The notes under the pieces were generated by a model. That model did no database searches. It was given only the letters and a program-made list of their open reading frames with translations, and had not been told where the DNA came from. Position numbers and translations under genes: made by a program. A stretch of DNA of 62,069 nucleotides, from assembly GCF_900091725.1 (NCBI RefSeq), contig NZ_FMBW01000086.1, positions 1 to 62,069 on the forward strand, in the 5' to 3' direction. Positions 24,976-33,511 of this stretch are shown here, piece after piece. The stretch's first letter is position 1. Each line of letters starts with the position of its first letter. Origin of the DNA: Streptomyces sp. DvalAA-43 (lineage in GTDB: Bacteria > Actinomycetota > Actinomycetes > Streptomycetales > Streptomycetaceae).

Positions 24976-26526
24976 ATGCCGTCGTACCTGTCCCCGGGCG
25001 TCTACGTCGAAGAGATCGAGTCCGGGTCCCGGCCGATCGAAGGGGTGGGCACCTCGGTCGCCGCCTTCGTCGGTTTCGCCCAGAAGGGGCCGTTCGACGA
25101 GCCGACGCTGATCACCAACTGGAGCCAGTTCGCAGGCACGTTCGGTGACTTCGTCGATGGGACGTATCTGGCGTCGGCCGTCTACGGGTTCTTCGCCAAC
25201 GGCGGCGGCGTCTGCTACGTGGTGCGGATCGGTGACGGCACCGAGCCCCCGGCGGACGGGGACGACGAGCAGGGCGCCGGGCAGCTGCCCGTGGGGTCGG
25301 AGACGCAGCTCGGGCCGTACGCGGTGAAGCCCCGCCCCGGTGCGGCCGGAGAGATCACCGTCGAGGTGGCCGAGGCGGAAGGGGACGATCCGCCCTCCGA
25401 CGTCTTCCAGCTGATCGTGAAGCGGGACGGGCAGGTCGCGGAGACGTACCCGGGCGTCACGACCAAGCGCAGCAAGGAGAACGTCGCCACCCGGGTCAAC
25501 GCGAAGTCGGAGATCATCGAGATACGCGAGACGGCCCGCGGCGCCGCCCCGGCCAGGCCCGAGCCGCAGAGCGTGACCCTGGCGCCCGCCGCGCCCGCCT
25601 CACCCGCGAGCGGGGCGCTGACCCCCGAGCTGTACGTCGGCGATCCCGACCGCCGGACCGGTCTCGGCGGGCTCGAAGCGGTCGACGAGGTCACGACCAT
25701 CGCCGTGCCCGACCTGATGAGCGCGTACGAACGCGGGCTGCTGGACCTGGAGTCGGTCATCGCCGTCCAGCAGGGGCTGATCACCCACTGCACGCTGATG
25801 GGCGACCGCGTCGCCATCCTCGACCCGCCGCCGGGGCTGAGCCCGCAGCAGATCCGCGCCTGGCGCACCGACCGCGCCAACTTCGACTCCAAGTACGCCA
25901 CGCTCTACTACCCCTGGATCCGGGTCGCCGACCCCTCGTCCGGGCGCGCCCGGCTCGTTCCGCCGAGCGGTCACATCGCCGGGGTCTGGGCGCGCAACGA
26001 CGAGTCGCGCGGGGTGCACAAGGCACCCGCCAACGAGGTCGTCCTCGGGGCGGTCGCCCTCCAGACCCAGCTGACCAAGGGCGAACACGATCTGCTCAAC
26101 CCGATCGGGCTGAACTGCATCCGGTCCTTCCCCGGGCGCGGCATCCGGGTCTGGGGCGCCCGGACGCTGGCCTCCGACCCGGCCTGGCGCTATCTGAACG
26201 TCCGGCGCCTCTTCAACTACCTGGAGGAGTCGATCCTCGCCGGTACGCAGTGGGTCGTCTTCGAGCCGAACGACGACGCCCTGTGGGCCCGTATCCGGCG
26301 CACCGTCTCGGCGTTCCTGGTCAACGAGTGGCGCAAGGGGGCGCTGTTCGGGCTCACGCCGGAAGAGGCGTTCTACGTCAAGTGCGACCGCGAGACCAAC
26401 CCGCCGGAGAGCATCGACGCCGGCCAGGTCATCTGCGAGATCGGGGTGGCACCGGTCAAGCCGGCCGAGTTCGTCGTCTTCCGCCTCTCCCAGCTGACCG
26501 GGGGCACCGGTGGCGTCGACGAGTAG
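24976..26526 (+). CDS. CIS contractile sheath protein
   Basis: 516 aa, ATG 24976 with AAGGAGA 7 nt upstream. The N-terminus MPSYLSPGVYVEEIESGSRP is the diagnostic phage/CIS sheath opening. The conserved core continues FVGFAQKGPFDEPTLITNW, and the C-terminal domain contains IRSFPGRGIRVWGARTLA and RRLFNYLEESILAGTQWVVF. An insertion of about 130 residues rich in acidic and Ala/Pro residues lies in the middle, normal for surface-exposed sheath domains. First gene of the structural operon; polymerises around the inner tube and contracts on firing. Confidence 0.98.
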   Translation: MPSYLSPGVYVEEIESGSRPIEGVGTSVAAFVGFAQKGPFDEPTLITNWSQFAGTFGDFVDGTYLASAVYGFFANGGGVCYVVRIGDGTEPPADGDDEQGAGQLPVGSETQLGPYAVKPRPGAAGEITVEVAEAEGDDPPSDVFQLIVKRDGQVAETYPGVTTKRSKENVATRVNAKSEIIEIRETARGAAPARPEPQSVTLAPAAPASPASGALTPELYVGDPDRRTGLGGLEAVDEVTTIAVPDLMSAYERGLLDLESVIAVQQGLITHCTLMGDRVAILDPPPGLSPQQIRAWRTDRANFDSKYATLYYPWIRVADPSSGRARLVPPSGHIAGVWARNDESRGVHKAPANEVVLGAVALQTQLTKGEHDLLNPIGLNCIRSFPGRGIRVWGARTLASDPAWRYLNVRRLFNYLEESILAGTQWVVFEPNDDALWARIRRTVSAFLVNEWRKGALFGLTPEEAFYVKCDRETNPPESIDAGQVICEIGVAPVKPAEFVVFRLSQLTGGTGGVDE

Positions 26527-26603
26527 CGCCGCCGGGAGCGGTGCCCCAGCAGCGCGGCCGTCCTGAGGTCCACCCAGCGGTATGAGCGGTAAAGGAGTCT
26601 GTT

Positions 26604-27047
26604 GTGCCACTTCCCGATCTCGACAGCACCGTCGGGGCCTCCTTCGGCCTCGAATTCGACAGCGTCGTCATCAAGCAGATCACCGAGGTCAGCGGTCTGA
26701 AGATGGAACAGGACGTCATCGAGCTGAAGCAGAACACCGCCGACGGCCGCTACGCCATCAAGAAGCTCCCCGGCAGGCCGAAGGCCGGTGAGGTGACCGT
26801 GACCCGTGGTCTCACCGAGGACAACAGCTTCGAGCGGTGGATCAAGGACTCCCGGTTCGGCCGGATGACCGCCGCCCGCCGCAACGGCGCCGTCATCGTG
26901 TACGACCACGAGGGCATCGCCATCAAGCGCTACAAGCTCATCAACGCCTGGCCGAAGTCCCTGGAGATCGGCACCCTCAAGGCCGGTGACACCTCGGTCC
27001 TGACGGAGAAGCTCGCCATCACCTACGAGAGCATGGAACTCGACTGA
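26604..27047 (+). CDS. CIS inner tube protein (gp19 family)
   Basis: 147 aa from GTG 26604 with AAAGGAG upstream. T4 gp19/Hcp-like: FGLEFDSVVIKQITEVSGLK, GEVTVTRGLTEDNSFERWI and the C-terminal AITYESMELD. Forms the rigid tube inside the sheath. The stop overlaps the next ATG by one base (TGATG). Confidence 0.96.
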   Translation: MPLPDLDSTVGASFGLEFDSVVIKQITEVSGLKMEQDVIELKQNTADGRYAIKKLPGRPKAGEVTVTRGLTEDNSFERWIKDSRFGRMTAARRNGAVIVYDHEGIAIKRYKLINAWPKSLEIGTLKAGDTSVLTEKLAITYESMELD

Positions 27048-27505
27048 TGCGGCGTACGGCTCCGGCGGAGGCCCCCGAACGGCCAGGCACGCACCACCCG
27101 GCCGGTGGCAACGGACGTTCCGGCCAACGGGAGCCGCTCCGTACCGAGTTCACCTTCGAGCTGCCGCGCGGTTACGTCGACGAGACGGGCGCCGTGCACC
27201 ACACGGGTGTCATGCGGCTCGCGACCGCGCGCGACGAACTCGTGCCGCTGCGGGACGACCGGGTGCGGGAGAACTCCGCGTACCTCTCGGTCGTGCTCAT
27301 CTCCCGGGTCGTCACCCGGATCGGCACGATCGACGACATCCACCCCGGCGTCATCGAGGACCTCTTCGCCTCCGACCTGGCCTTCCTCCAGGACTTCTAC
27401 CGGCGGATCAACGCCGAGGGCCACACCCGCGCCGCCGTCACCTGTCCGTCCTGCCAGGAGGAGTTCGCGGTGAATCTCGCCGGTGGCCGCCTGGGGGAAT
27501 CGTGA
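27047..27505 (+). CDS. CIS-locus zinc-ribbon baseplate/assembly protein
   Basis: 152 aa. The body (RTEFTFELPRGYVDETGAVH, GVMRLATARDELVPLRD, IEDLFASDLAFLQDFYRRIN) resembles the small conserved tail-assembly proteins found between tube genes in CIS and phage-tail clusters. A C-terminal CPSC pair (TCPSCQEEFAVNL) suggests half of a zinc ribbon. Coupled on both sides (TGATG upstream, GTGA downstream). Exact role unknown; assembly chaperone or baseplate part are both possible. Confidence 0.85.
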   Translation: MRRTAPAEAPERPGTHHPAGGNGRSGQREPLRTEFTFELPRGYVDETGAVHHTGVMRLATARDELVPLRDDRVRENSAYLSVVLISRVVTRIGTIDDIHPGVIEDLFASDLAFLQDFYRRINAEGHTRAAVTCPSCQEEFAVNLAGGRLGES

Positions 27506-27645
27506 CGTACGCGGCCGACCTGCTCTACGAGGAGGTCGCGTACCTCGCCTATCACTTCCACTGGCCGCTCGATGAGCTGCTGGACCTGGAGCACCCGGAA
27601 CGACTGAGGTTCGTCGCGCAGGTCGCTCGCCTCAACGGGCAGTAG
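27502..27645 (+). CDS. DUF6760-type small CIS protein
   Basis: 47 aa, GTG start in a GTGA overlap with the previous stop. Reads VTYAADLLYEEVAYLAYHFH, then WPLDELLDLEHPERLRFVAQ. This is the tiny conserved protein (Pvc6/DUF6760 type) found between tube genes in eCIS operons, and the layout of a helical small protein paired with its upstream partner resembles tail-assembly chaperone pairs. Confidence 0.85.
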   Translation: MTYAADLLYEEVAYLAYHFHWPLDELLDLEHPERLRFVAQVARLNGQ

Positions 27646-27673
27646 CGAACGGCGCGGGGAGGGCGGAGGATCC

Positions 27674-29440
27674 ATGGGCCTGATGTCCTGGCTGCTCGGA
27701 GGCGGGCGCACGGAGACGGGTACGGGGGCGGGGGCCGGTGGTGCGGGCGTCGCTCCGGCGCCGCCGCGCGAACGGGTCGACCCGAGTGAGCTGCCGCCCA
27801 TCCAGCGGACCCTGGGCGCCCAGGATCTGGTCATCGACCCCGCCGGGTTCCAGGGGTCGCTCTCCACCCGGCAGGACGTTTCGCTCGGGACCCCGCTCGG
27901 GCACCTGGTCAGCCCGGACGCGCCCACCGGGCTGGTGCACGGGATCAGCGCTCCGGCCGGTACGGACGGTCCGGCCGCCGTGGACCGTCCGTCGGCGGTG
28001 CAGCGGTCCGTGGAGCGTCGGGGGGAGCTGCCGGTCGGGACACGGTTCGTCCCGCTTTCCGTACCCCTCTCCGTGCCTGTGCAGCGCGTCGTTCCGGGTG
28101 ACGCGCCTGCGATGACGTCGGCGGGAGCGGCCGCCGTGGCGGAGTTGCCGGTGCGCCAACTGGTGGGCGAGCAGCCACTTGTGGCGGCGTCCGGAGCGGT
28201 TGCGTCCGAGGCCGAGCCGCCGGCGCCGGGCCCGTCGTCGCCCCCGGCTCCGCCCGTTCAGCGGTCGGTGATGCCGGCCGGCCCCGCCCCCGGCACGGCC
28301 CGGCGCGCGCCCGGTCTCGGCGCTCCCATGTCCGCCCTTCCGCCAACGGCTCAGCGGCAGGCTGACGTTGAGGGTTCCGGTGCGGAGGCCGGGGGGATGC
28401 CGATGGCCCGGAGCGCGGTGGACGGTGGGGGCCATGGGGACAGTGGGGGCGGTGAGGTCTCCGAGGTTGCCCAGGTGCCCGTGGCCCCGGAGGTGGAGCC
28501 CGATGCCGGCGGGCCCACCGCGCCGCTGCTCGGCGACTCCCCCCTGCTCCCCGCCGCGTCGGACTCCACACCGCCGGGCCCCACGCAGGCGGTGCAGCGG
28601 ACTCCCGCCGTGCCGCCGCAAGCCCCCCTGGCGCCGCCCCCGAGCACTTCTCCGGTCGCGCCGCTGCTCGCCGACCGGCCCGTGACGCTGCGGAACGTGA
28701 GCGGTGGCGGGCCGGGGGCCGTACAGCGTTCCGCAGTGGACGGGGTGGCGCCGTCTCCGCCGGCCGGTGCGGGGCCGGGGCCGATGCAGGTGCAGGTGCC
28801 GGGTGCGGAGCCGGTGTACCTGGACGATGCCGTTCCGGTGCGCTGGACCTCCGGCGGGGCGGGTACGCCGTCGATGGCGTCGGCGACGCCGTCCGCACCG
28901 GCGGCGCTGCAACGTACCGCCGCGGCTCCGGGGCAGGCGACGGGCGCCCCGCCGCTTCCCGCCCTCCAGCGTCAGGCAGTCGGGGGGCCTCCGGTGCCGC
29001 GTTCCCTGCCGGGTTCCGGTGGCACCGGCACACCGACGACCGCCCGCGTCCCCTCCGCGCCCTCCTTCATCACGGCGGGCTCGGCCGCCGTGGCCGCCGG
29101 GGTGGCCCAGCGGATGGCCGACGGCAGCGTCGTCTTCGGGTCGCCGCCCCCGCCGTACGCGCCGCCCGTCGTCCAGCGCGAGACGGAGACCGAGGAGCCA
29201 CCACCCCCGGACCCGCCTGCCCAGGAGCTCGCGCCCGAACCCGACCCGGAGCCGGAGGCCGGGCCCGTGGCCGAGGGGCACGGGCCACCGGGCGCCGCCG
29301 CGGCCACCGGGCCCGGAGGAGCGCCCGTCGTCACCGACGAGCTGGTACGCGCCCTGTATCCGCCGCTCAGCAGGCTCTTCAAGGCGGATCTGCGACTGGA
29401 ACGCGAACGAGCGGGATTCCTCATCAACACCAGGCACTGA
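27674..29440 (+). CDS. Pro/Ala-rich CIS-locus protein with repeated QR motifs
   Basis: 588 aa, ATG 27674 with GGAGGA upstream. Most of the protein is Pro/Ala/Gly/Ser-rich and probably disordered, punctuated by about eleven short [A/V/L/I]QR[S/T/V/Q/M] motifs (PPIQRTLG, AVQRSVER, PVQRVV, AVQRTP, ALQRTAA, VVQRETE). Ordered segments remain at the N-terminus (GLMSWLLGGG) and C-terminus (ELVRALYPPLSRLFKADLRL). No catalytic motif. Position between the DUF6760 gene and the second tube gene suggests a structural, scaffolding or length-related role; tape-measure function is possible but unproven. Confidence 0.8.
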   Translation: MGLMSWLLGGGRTETGTGAGAGGAGVAPAPPRERVDPSELPPIQRTLGAQDLVIDPAGFQGSLSTRQDVSLGTPLGHLVSPDAPTGLVHGISAPAGTDGPAAVDRPSAVQRSVERRGELPVGTRFVPLSVPLSVPVQRVVPGDAPAMTSAGAAAVAELPVRQLVGEQPLVAASGAVASEAEPPAPGPSSPPAPPVQRSVMPAGPAPGTARRAPGLGAPMSALPPTAQRQADVEGSGAEAGGMPMARSAVDGGGHGDSGGGEVSEVAQVPVAPEVEPDAGGPTAPLLGDSPLLPAASDSTPPGPTQAVQRTPAVPPQAPLAPPPSTSPVAPLLADRPVTLRNVSGGGPGAVQRSAVDGVAPSPPAGAGPGPMQVQVPGAEPVYLDDAVPVRWTSGGAGTPSMASATPSAPAALQRTAAAPGQATGAPPLPALQRQAVGGPPVPRSLPGSGGTGTPTTARVPSAPSFITAGSAAVAAGVAQRMADGSVVFGSPPPPYAPPVVQRETETEEPPPPDPPAQELAPEPDPEPEAGPVAEGHGPPGAAAATGPGGAPVVTDELVRALYPPLSRLFKADLRLERERAGFLINTRH

Positions 29441-29530
29441 GAGCACCGCCGGGGACAGAGAACTGAACGCACCACCAGGCACGGAGAACTGAGAGCACCG
29501 CCAGGAACCGAACGCACCACCAGGCACTGA
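29428..29530. repeat. Direct repeats crossing the stop of the Pro-rich CIS gene
   Basis: The 13-mer CACCAGGCAC(T/G)GA occurs at 29428, 29473 and 29518, exactly 45 bp apart, with GAGAGCACCGCC copied in between (29439 and 29491). The first copy includes the stop codon of the 27674-29440 gene. Confidence 0.85.
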
Positions 29531-29547
29531 AACGAGAGGTACGCGCC

Positions 29548-29985
29548 ATGGCCACCGCCCAGGACAACGATCCCGCCGTCAGTGTCTGCTTCGTCGTCAC
29601 GATCGACGACATCGAGCTCGGATCGTTCAACACATGCGACGGGCTGGGCTGCGAAGTGGTGCTCGAAACACGGGAGGAGGGCGGGAACAACGGGCATCTG
29701 TGGCAGCTGCCGACCCGCCTGAAGTACTCGAACGTCAAGCTCTCCCGGCCGCTCACCAAGGAGACCGAGAAGGTGGCGCGCTGGTTCGCCACCATGACGA
29801 CCGGGTTCAGCCGCAAGACGGCGCACATCGAGGCGCGGACCGGTGACGGGCAGAAGGTGGCCCAGTGGGGGCTGCTGGAGGTCGTGCCCGTCCGCTGGAC
29901 CGGCCCGTCCTTCACCCCGGAATCGCCCAAGGTCGCGATGGAGACGATCGAGATCGCCCACCACGGCTATGTGATGGAGGGCTGA
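29548..29985 (+). CDS. CIS tube protein, second paralogue (gp19 family)
   Basis: 145 aa. VSVCFVVTIDDIELGSFNTC, then GLGCEVVLETREEGGNN and WQLPTRLKYSNVKLSRPLTK are typical of the second, baseplate-proximal tube protein (Pvc5-type). The C-terminus is VAMETIEIAHHGYVMEG. It links the tube to the LysM-containing initiator encoded next. Confidence 0.96.
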   Translation: MATAQDNDPAVSVCFVVTIDDIELGSFNTCDGLGCEVVLETREEGGNNGHLWQLPTRLKYSNVKLSRPLTKETEKVARWFATMTTGFSRKTAHIEARTGDGQKVAQWGLLEVVPVRWTGPSFTPESPKVAMETIEIAHHGYVMEG

Positions 29986-29990
29986 GCGTC

Positions 29991-30794
29991 GTGAGCGGTG
30001 CGGGTCCCATCGCCTTCAGCGCCGCCGGTACGTCCGGGGCGTCGGCCGCGAAGGCGGGCAGGGGAGGTTCGGCCAGGCCCAAGCTGGAGCACGCCTATCT
30101 GGAGCTGCGGACCCCGCCGACCGGCGGCGGCCTCACCCCCGGCGGCCCGTGCGGGCGGATCGACTTCCAGTTCAACCCCAAGGAGCTGAGCCTCACCAAG
30201 GCCGCTTCCTGGAAGCGGAGCCCGGCCAAGGGCGCGAAGAGCTCCGGGCCGCCGGAGTACCAGGGCTCGCAGCCCAGCAAGCTCACCGTGGAGATGTTCT
30301 TCGACGCCAGCGACACCCAGGACACCCGGGTGGTGACCTCGGTGGAGCAGCTCTTCGCGTGCTGCGTGCCGACCAACGAGACCCGCCAGCAGCAGCGCTC
30401 CTCGCCGCCGTGGGTGGTCTTCCACTGGGGCGGGCTGACCGGGTTCCCCGGCTATGTCAGCCAAGTGCAGGCGAAATACACCCTGTTCACCACCTCGGGC
30501 GTGCCGATCCGGGCCGTCTGCCAGGTGACCATGGAGGAGATCAGCGGCGACACCCCGGGCCAGAACCCGACCTCGGGCGCCCTCGCGGCCCGTCGGGTGC
30601 ACCGGCTGGACGCCGGGGACTCGCTGCCCTCGCTGGCGCAGCGCGAGTACGGCGATCCGGCGGCCTGGCGGGTGATCGCGGAGGCGAACGGGATCGACGA
30701 CCCGCTGCGGCTGGCCCCCGGACGGCAGCTGCTGCTCCCCGCGCTCGACGAGCTGAGCCGGCTCGAAGAGGGCCGGGACGGAGGGCGGTCCTGA
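29991..30794 (+). CDS. CIS tube-initiator / LysM protein (Pvc7-type)
   Basis: 267 aa from GTG 29991, five bases after the preceding stop. CIS_tube domain: GRIDFQFNPKELSLTKAASW, then LTVEMFFDASDTQDTRVVTS and WVVFHWGGLTGFPGYVSQVQ. A C-terminal LysM-like segment follows (RRVHRLDAGDSLPSLAQREY, then IAEANGIDDPLRLAPGRQL). T4 gp53/gp54-like adaptor between spike and tube. The stop overlaps the spike start by one base. Confidence 0.95.
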   Translation: MSGAGPIAFSAAGTSGASAAKAGRGGSARPKLEHAYLELRTPPTGGGLTPGGPCGRIDFQFNPKELSLTKAASWKRSPAKGAKSSGPPEYQGSQPSKLTVEMFFDASDTQDTRVVTSVEQLFACCVPTNETRQQQRSSPPWVVFHWGGLTGFPGYVSQVQAKYTLFTTSGVPIRAVCQVTMEEISGDTPGQNPTSGALAARRVHRLDAGDSLPSLAQREYGDPAAWRVIAEANGIDDPLRLAPGRQLLLPALDELSRLEEGRDGGRS

Positions 30795-32761
30795 TGGCGC
30801 AGCCGGGCGTCGCGACGGCGCTGGTGGTGGAGTTCGGCGGCAGCCCGCTGCCGCCGAAGTTCGTGAACACCCTGGTCGAGGGGTACGTCGACGACAGCCG
30901 GACGCTGCCCGACCTGTTCCTGCTGCGCTTCCGCGACCCGGACCGGGTGCTGCTGGAGCAGACCGGGCTGAAGATCGGCAGCGAGGCCAGGCTGCTGGCC
31001 CGCGCGGGCGGGGACTCGGCACCGAAACCGCTGCTCAAGGGGGTCGTCACCGCCCTGGAGGTGGAGCTCGACGAGACCGGCACCTTCACCGTCGTACGCG
31101 GGCTCGACGAGTCGCACCGGCTGTTCCGTGGCCGCAGGGTGGCCAGCTACCAGAACATGACGCTCGCCGACATCTGCGCCCAGGTCGCCCAGCGCGCCGG
31201 ACTGAAGCCGGGCACGGTCGACGTGGCCGGGCCGGTGCTCGAACACATCGCCCAGCCCAACGTCACGGACTGGGAGTTCATCCGGGACCTGGCCGAGGAG
31301 GCGGGCGCCCAGGCGTATGTGCTCGACGGACAGCTGCACATCACCCGGCCGTCCGAGGCGAGCGGCGCACCGGACGGTTCGGCGCGGGCCGACCGCCATC
31401 CGCTGGTCCTGGAGATGGGCAGCAATCTGCTGCGCTGCCGGGCCGGGGTGTCCTCCGCCGAACAGGTCTCCGAGGTCGAGGTGCGCGGCTGGGACGTCAA
31501 GGCCAAGCAGCCGCTGATCGGACGGGCCCCCGCCGGGAAGTCGGCGACGCTGGAGCTGGGGGTGAGCGCGGCCGAGGTGTCCGCCCCGTTCGGCGAGGCG
31601 CGCTTCGTGGTCACGGACGCGGCGTACGGGGCGCAGGCGCAGGTGGACCAGGCGGCGAAGGCCCTGGCCGAGCGGATCGCCGGGTCGTTCGCGGAGCTGG
31701 AGGCGGTGATCCGGGGGAACCCGGAGGTGCGGGCCGGGAGCGCGGTGGCGCTCAACGCGGTGGGGGCGCCGTTCGAGGGCCGGTACACGGTCACGTCGTC
31801 GCGGCATGTCTTCGACCCGGTGCGCGGCTACGAGACCTGGCTGACCGTCTCGGGCCAGCAGGAGCGTTCGCTGTTCGGGCTGACCGGCGGAGGGCCGGGT
31901 TCCGGCGGCTCCGGCGCGGGGGGCGGGGGCGCGTCGCGCTGCGCGGGGCTGGTCAGCGGGACGGTCACGGACACCCACGACCCGGAGGGCTCGGGCCGGG
32001 TCAAGGTGCGGTTCCCCTGGCTGTCGGACGAGTACGCGAGCGACTGGGCGCGTACGGCGCAGTCGGGCGGGACGAGCGGGGGCGAGGCTTTCATCCCCGA
32101 GGTCGGCGACGAGGTGCTGGTCGGGTTCGAGCACGGGCACCTGGACCGTCCGTACGTACTCGCCGGGCTCTACAACGGGAAGGACCGGCCGTCCCAGGGC
32201 AGTGGTGGCGGTGGCGGGAACGGTGGTGGGCCGGCCGGAGCCGTGACCGGCGCATCGTCCGCCGGGGGAGCCGCCCCGGAGCCCGCCGCCCCCGGCGGCT
32301 CGCTGGTCGACCCGACCAGCGGGGCCGTCAACCGGCGCTCGGTCGCCTCCAAGAGCGGCAACCAGCTGGAGATCCTGGACGGCGCCAACGGCCCGCAGGG
32401 CGTACGTCTGCTCACCGGCGACGGAAAGCTGAAGATCGATCTCGACCGCAAGGGCACCGTGATCGTGATCAACAGCGACGGCAGCGTGAATATCGAGGCC
32501 AAGCAGCAGGTGTCCATCAAGGCGGACCGCGGGGTCGCGCTGGACGGCGGCCAGGGAGCCCTCGAACTGCGCGGCGACAGCGTCACGTTGACGTCCCGCG
32601 GCGGAGTCAGCGTCGACGGCGGGAACGGCGAGGTCAAGCTCTCCACCGGCGGCACGGTGAACGTCCGGGGTGCCCAGGTCGCGGTCGACGGAACACAGCG
32701 CACCGACATCAAGAGCGGCGGTTCCCTGGCCGTCAACGCACCCATGGTGAAGATCAATTGA
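30794..32761 (+). CDS. CIS spike protein (VgrG/gp27-gp5 like, Pvc8-type)
   Basis: 655 aa. The N-terminal gp27-like part contains LTLADICAQVAQRAGLKPG-type sequence (here MTLADICAQVAQRAGL) and VTDWEFIRDLAEEAGAQAY. A gp5 OB-fold reads LVSGTVTDTHDPEGSGRVKV, then FPWLSDEYASDWARTAQ and GDEVLVGFEHGHLDRPYVLA. The C-terminal beta-helix-like repeats run through VIVINSDGSVNIEAKQQVSI. No lysozyme or extra toxin domain is fused. Forms the trimeric spike under the tube. Confidence 0.96.
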   Translation: MAQPGVATALVVEFGGSPLPPKFVNTLVEGYVDDSRTLPDLFLLRFRDPDRVLLEQTGLKIGSEARLLARAGGDSAPKPLLKGVVTALEVELDETGTFTVVRGLDESHRLFRGRRVASYQNMTLADICAQVAQRAGLKPGTVDVAGPVLEHIAQPNVTDWEFIRDLAEEAGAQAYVLDGQLHITRPSEASGAPDGSARADRHPLVLEMGSNLLRCRAGVSSAEQVSEVEVRGWDVKAKQPLIGRAPAGKSATLELGVSAAEVSAPFGEARFVVTDAAYGAQAQVDQAAKALAERIAGSFAELEAVIRGNPEVRAGSAVALNAVGAPFEGRYTVTSSRHVFDPVRGYETWLTVSGQQERSLFGLTGGGPGSGGSGAGGGGASRCAGLVSGTVTDTHDPEGSGRVKVRFPWLSDEYASDWARTAQSGGTSGGEAFIPEVGDEVLVGFEHGHLDRPYVLAGLYNGKDRPSQGSGGGGGNGGGPAGAVTGASSAGGAAPEPAAPGGSLVDPTSGAVNRRSVASKSGNQLEILDGANGPQGVRLLTGDGKLKIDLDRKGTVIVINSDGSVNIEAKQQVSIKADRGVALDGGQGALELRGDSVTLTSRGGVSVDGGNGEVKLSTGGTVNVRGAQVAVDGTQRTDIKSGGSLAVNAPMVKIN

Positions 32762-32797
32762 CCGCGCGGACGCGCCGATCGAGAGGAACGGGCTCCC

Positions 32798-33091
32798 ATG
32801 CCAGCAGTCGCGGCGGCAGCCGCACGGGTCGGCGACCCCACCGGACACCCCGGCACGGTCGGGCCACCCGGCGTCCCGACCGTGCTGATCGGCGGGCTCC
32901 CCGCCGCCACGGTCGGCACCCCGCACCTGTGTGCCTTTCCGCCGCCCGCGGTGCACGCCCCGTCCGTGATCGTCCCGCCCGGCAGCACCACGGTGCTGAT
33001 CGGCGGGCGGCCCGCCGCACGCGTCGGGGACCGGTCCGCCTGCGGCGCGCCGATCGTGTCCGGGTGCCCGACGGTGCTGATCGGAGGCTGA
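32798..33091 (+). CDS. PAAR-domain spike tip protein
   Basis: 97 aa. Three copies of the PAAR-type TVLIGG element (PTVLIGGLPAATVG, TTVLIGGRPAARVGD, PTVLIGG at the C-terminus) with His and Cys available for a tip metal. Sits on the spike vertex. No C-terminal extension, so it carries no fused effector. Confidence 0.96.
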   Translation: MPAVAAAAARVGDPTGHPGTVGPPGVPTVLIGGLPAATVGTPHLCAFPPPAVHAPSVIVPPGSTTVLIGGRPAARVGDRSACGAPIVSGCPTVLIGG

Positions 33092-33097
33092 GCGGCC

Positions 33098-33511
33098 ATG
33101 GGTCAGGAGTTCATCGGCGCGGGCTGGGCCTTCCCGCCGCGCACCGACGCCACCGGTTCCATCGCCCTGGTGCGCGGGGAGCACGAGCTGGAGGAGTCCA
33201 TCCGGCTGGTCCTGGCGACGTCACCGGGCGAACGCCCGATGCGGCCGGAGTTCGGCTGCGCCATCAACGACTACGTGTTCGCCCCGGCGGACGCGGGCAC
33301 GGCCGGGCAGCTCGCGTACGAGGTGCGCCTCGCGCTGGACCGGTGGGAGCCCCGGATCGAGGTCACCGAGGTCGTCGTCCGGTTCGACCAGGTGGACGAC
33401 GGGGTCCTGTACATCGACATCGGCTACACCGTCCGGGGCGCCAACGACCCCCGGAACCTGGTCTTTCCGTTCTATGTGATCCCGCAGCACGAGGAGGTGG
33501 ACGGCGCGTGA
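33098..33511 (+). CDS. GPW/gp25 baseplate protein
   Basis: 137 aa. LVRGEHELEESIRLVLATSP, GERPMRPEFGCAINDYVFAP and VRGANDPRNLVFPFYV match the gp25 family, which nucleates sheath polymerisation from the baseplate wedge. The stop overlaps the GTG of the gp6/J gene (GTGA). Confidence 0.97.
   Translation: MGQEFIGAGWAFPPRTDATGSIALVRGEHELEESIRLVLATSPGERPMRPEFGCAINDYVFAPADAGTAGQLAYEVRLALDRWEPRIEVTEVVVRFDQVDDGVLYIDIGYTVRGANDPRNLVFPFYVIPQHEEVDGA

Noticed and set aside
27632..29527. Long minus-strand frames opposite the Pro-rich CIS gene
   Set aside because: Low-complexity Arg/Gly-rich translation of a Pro/Ala-rich gene. The plus strand has GGAGGA before ATG and fits the operon.
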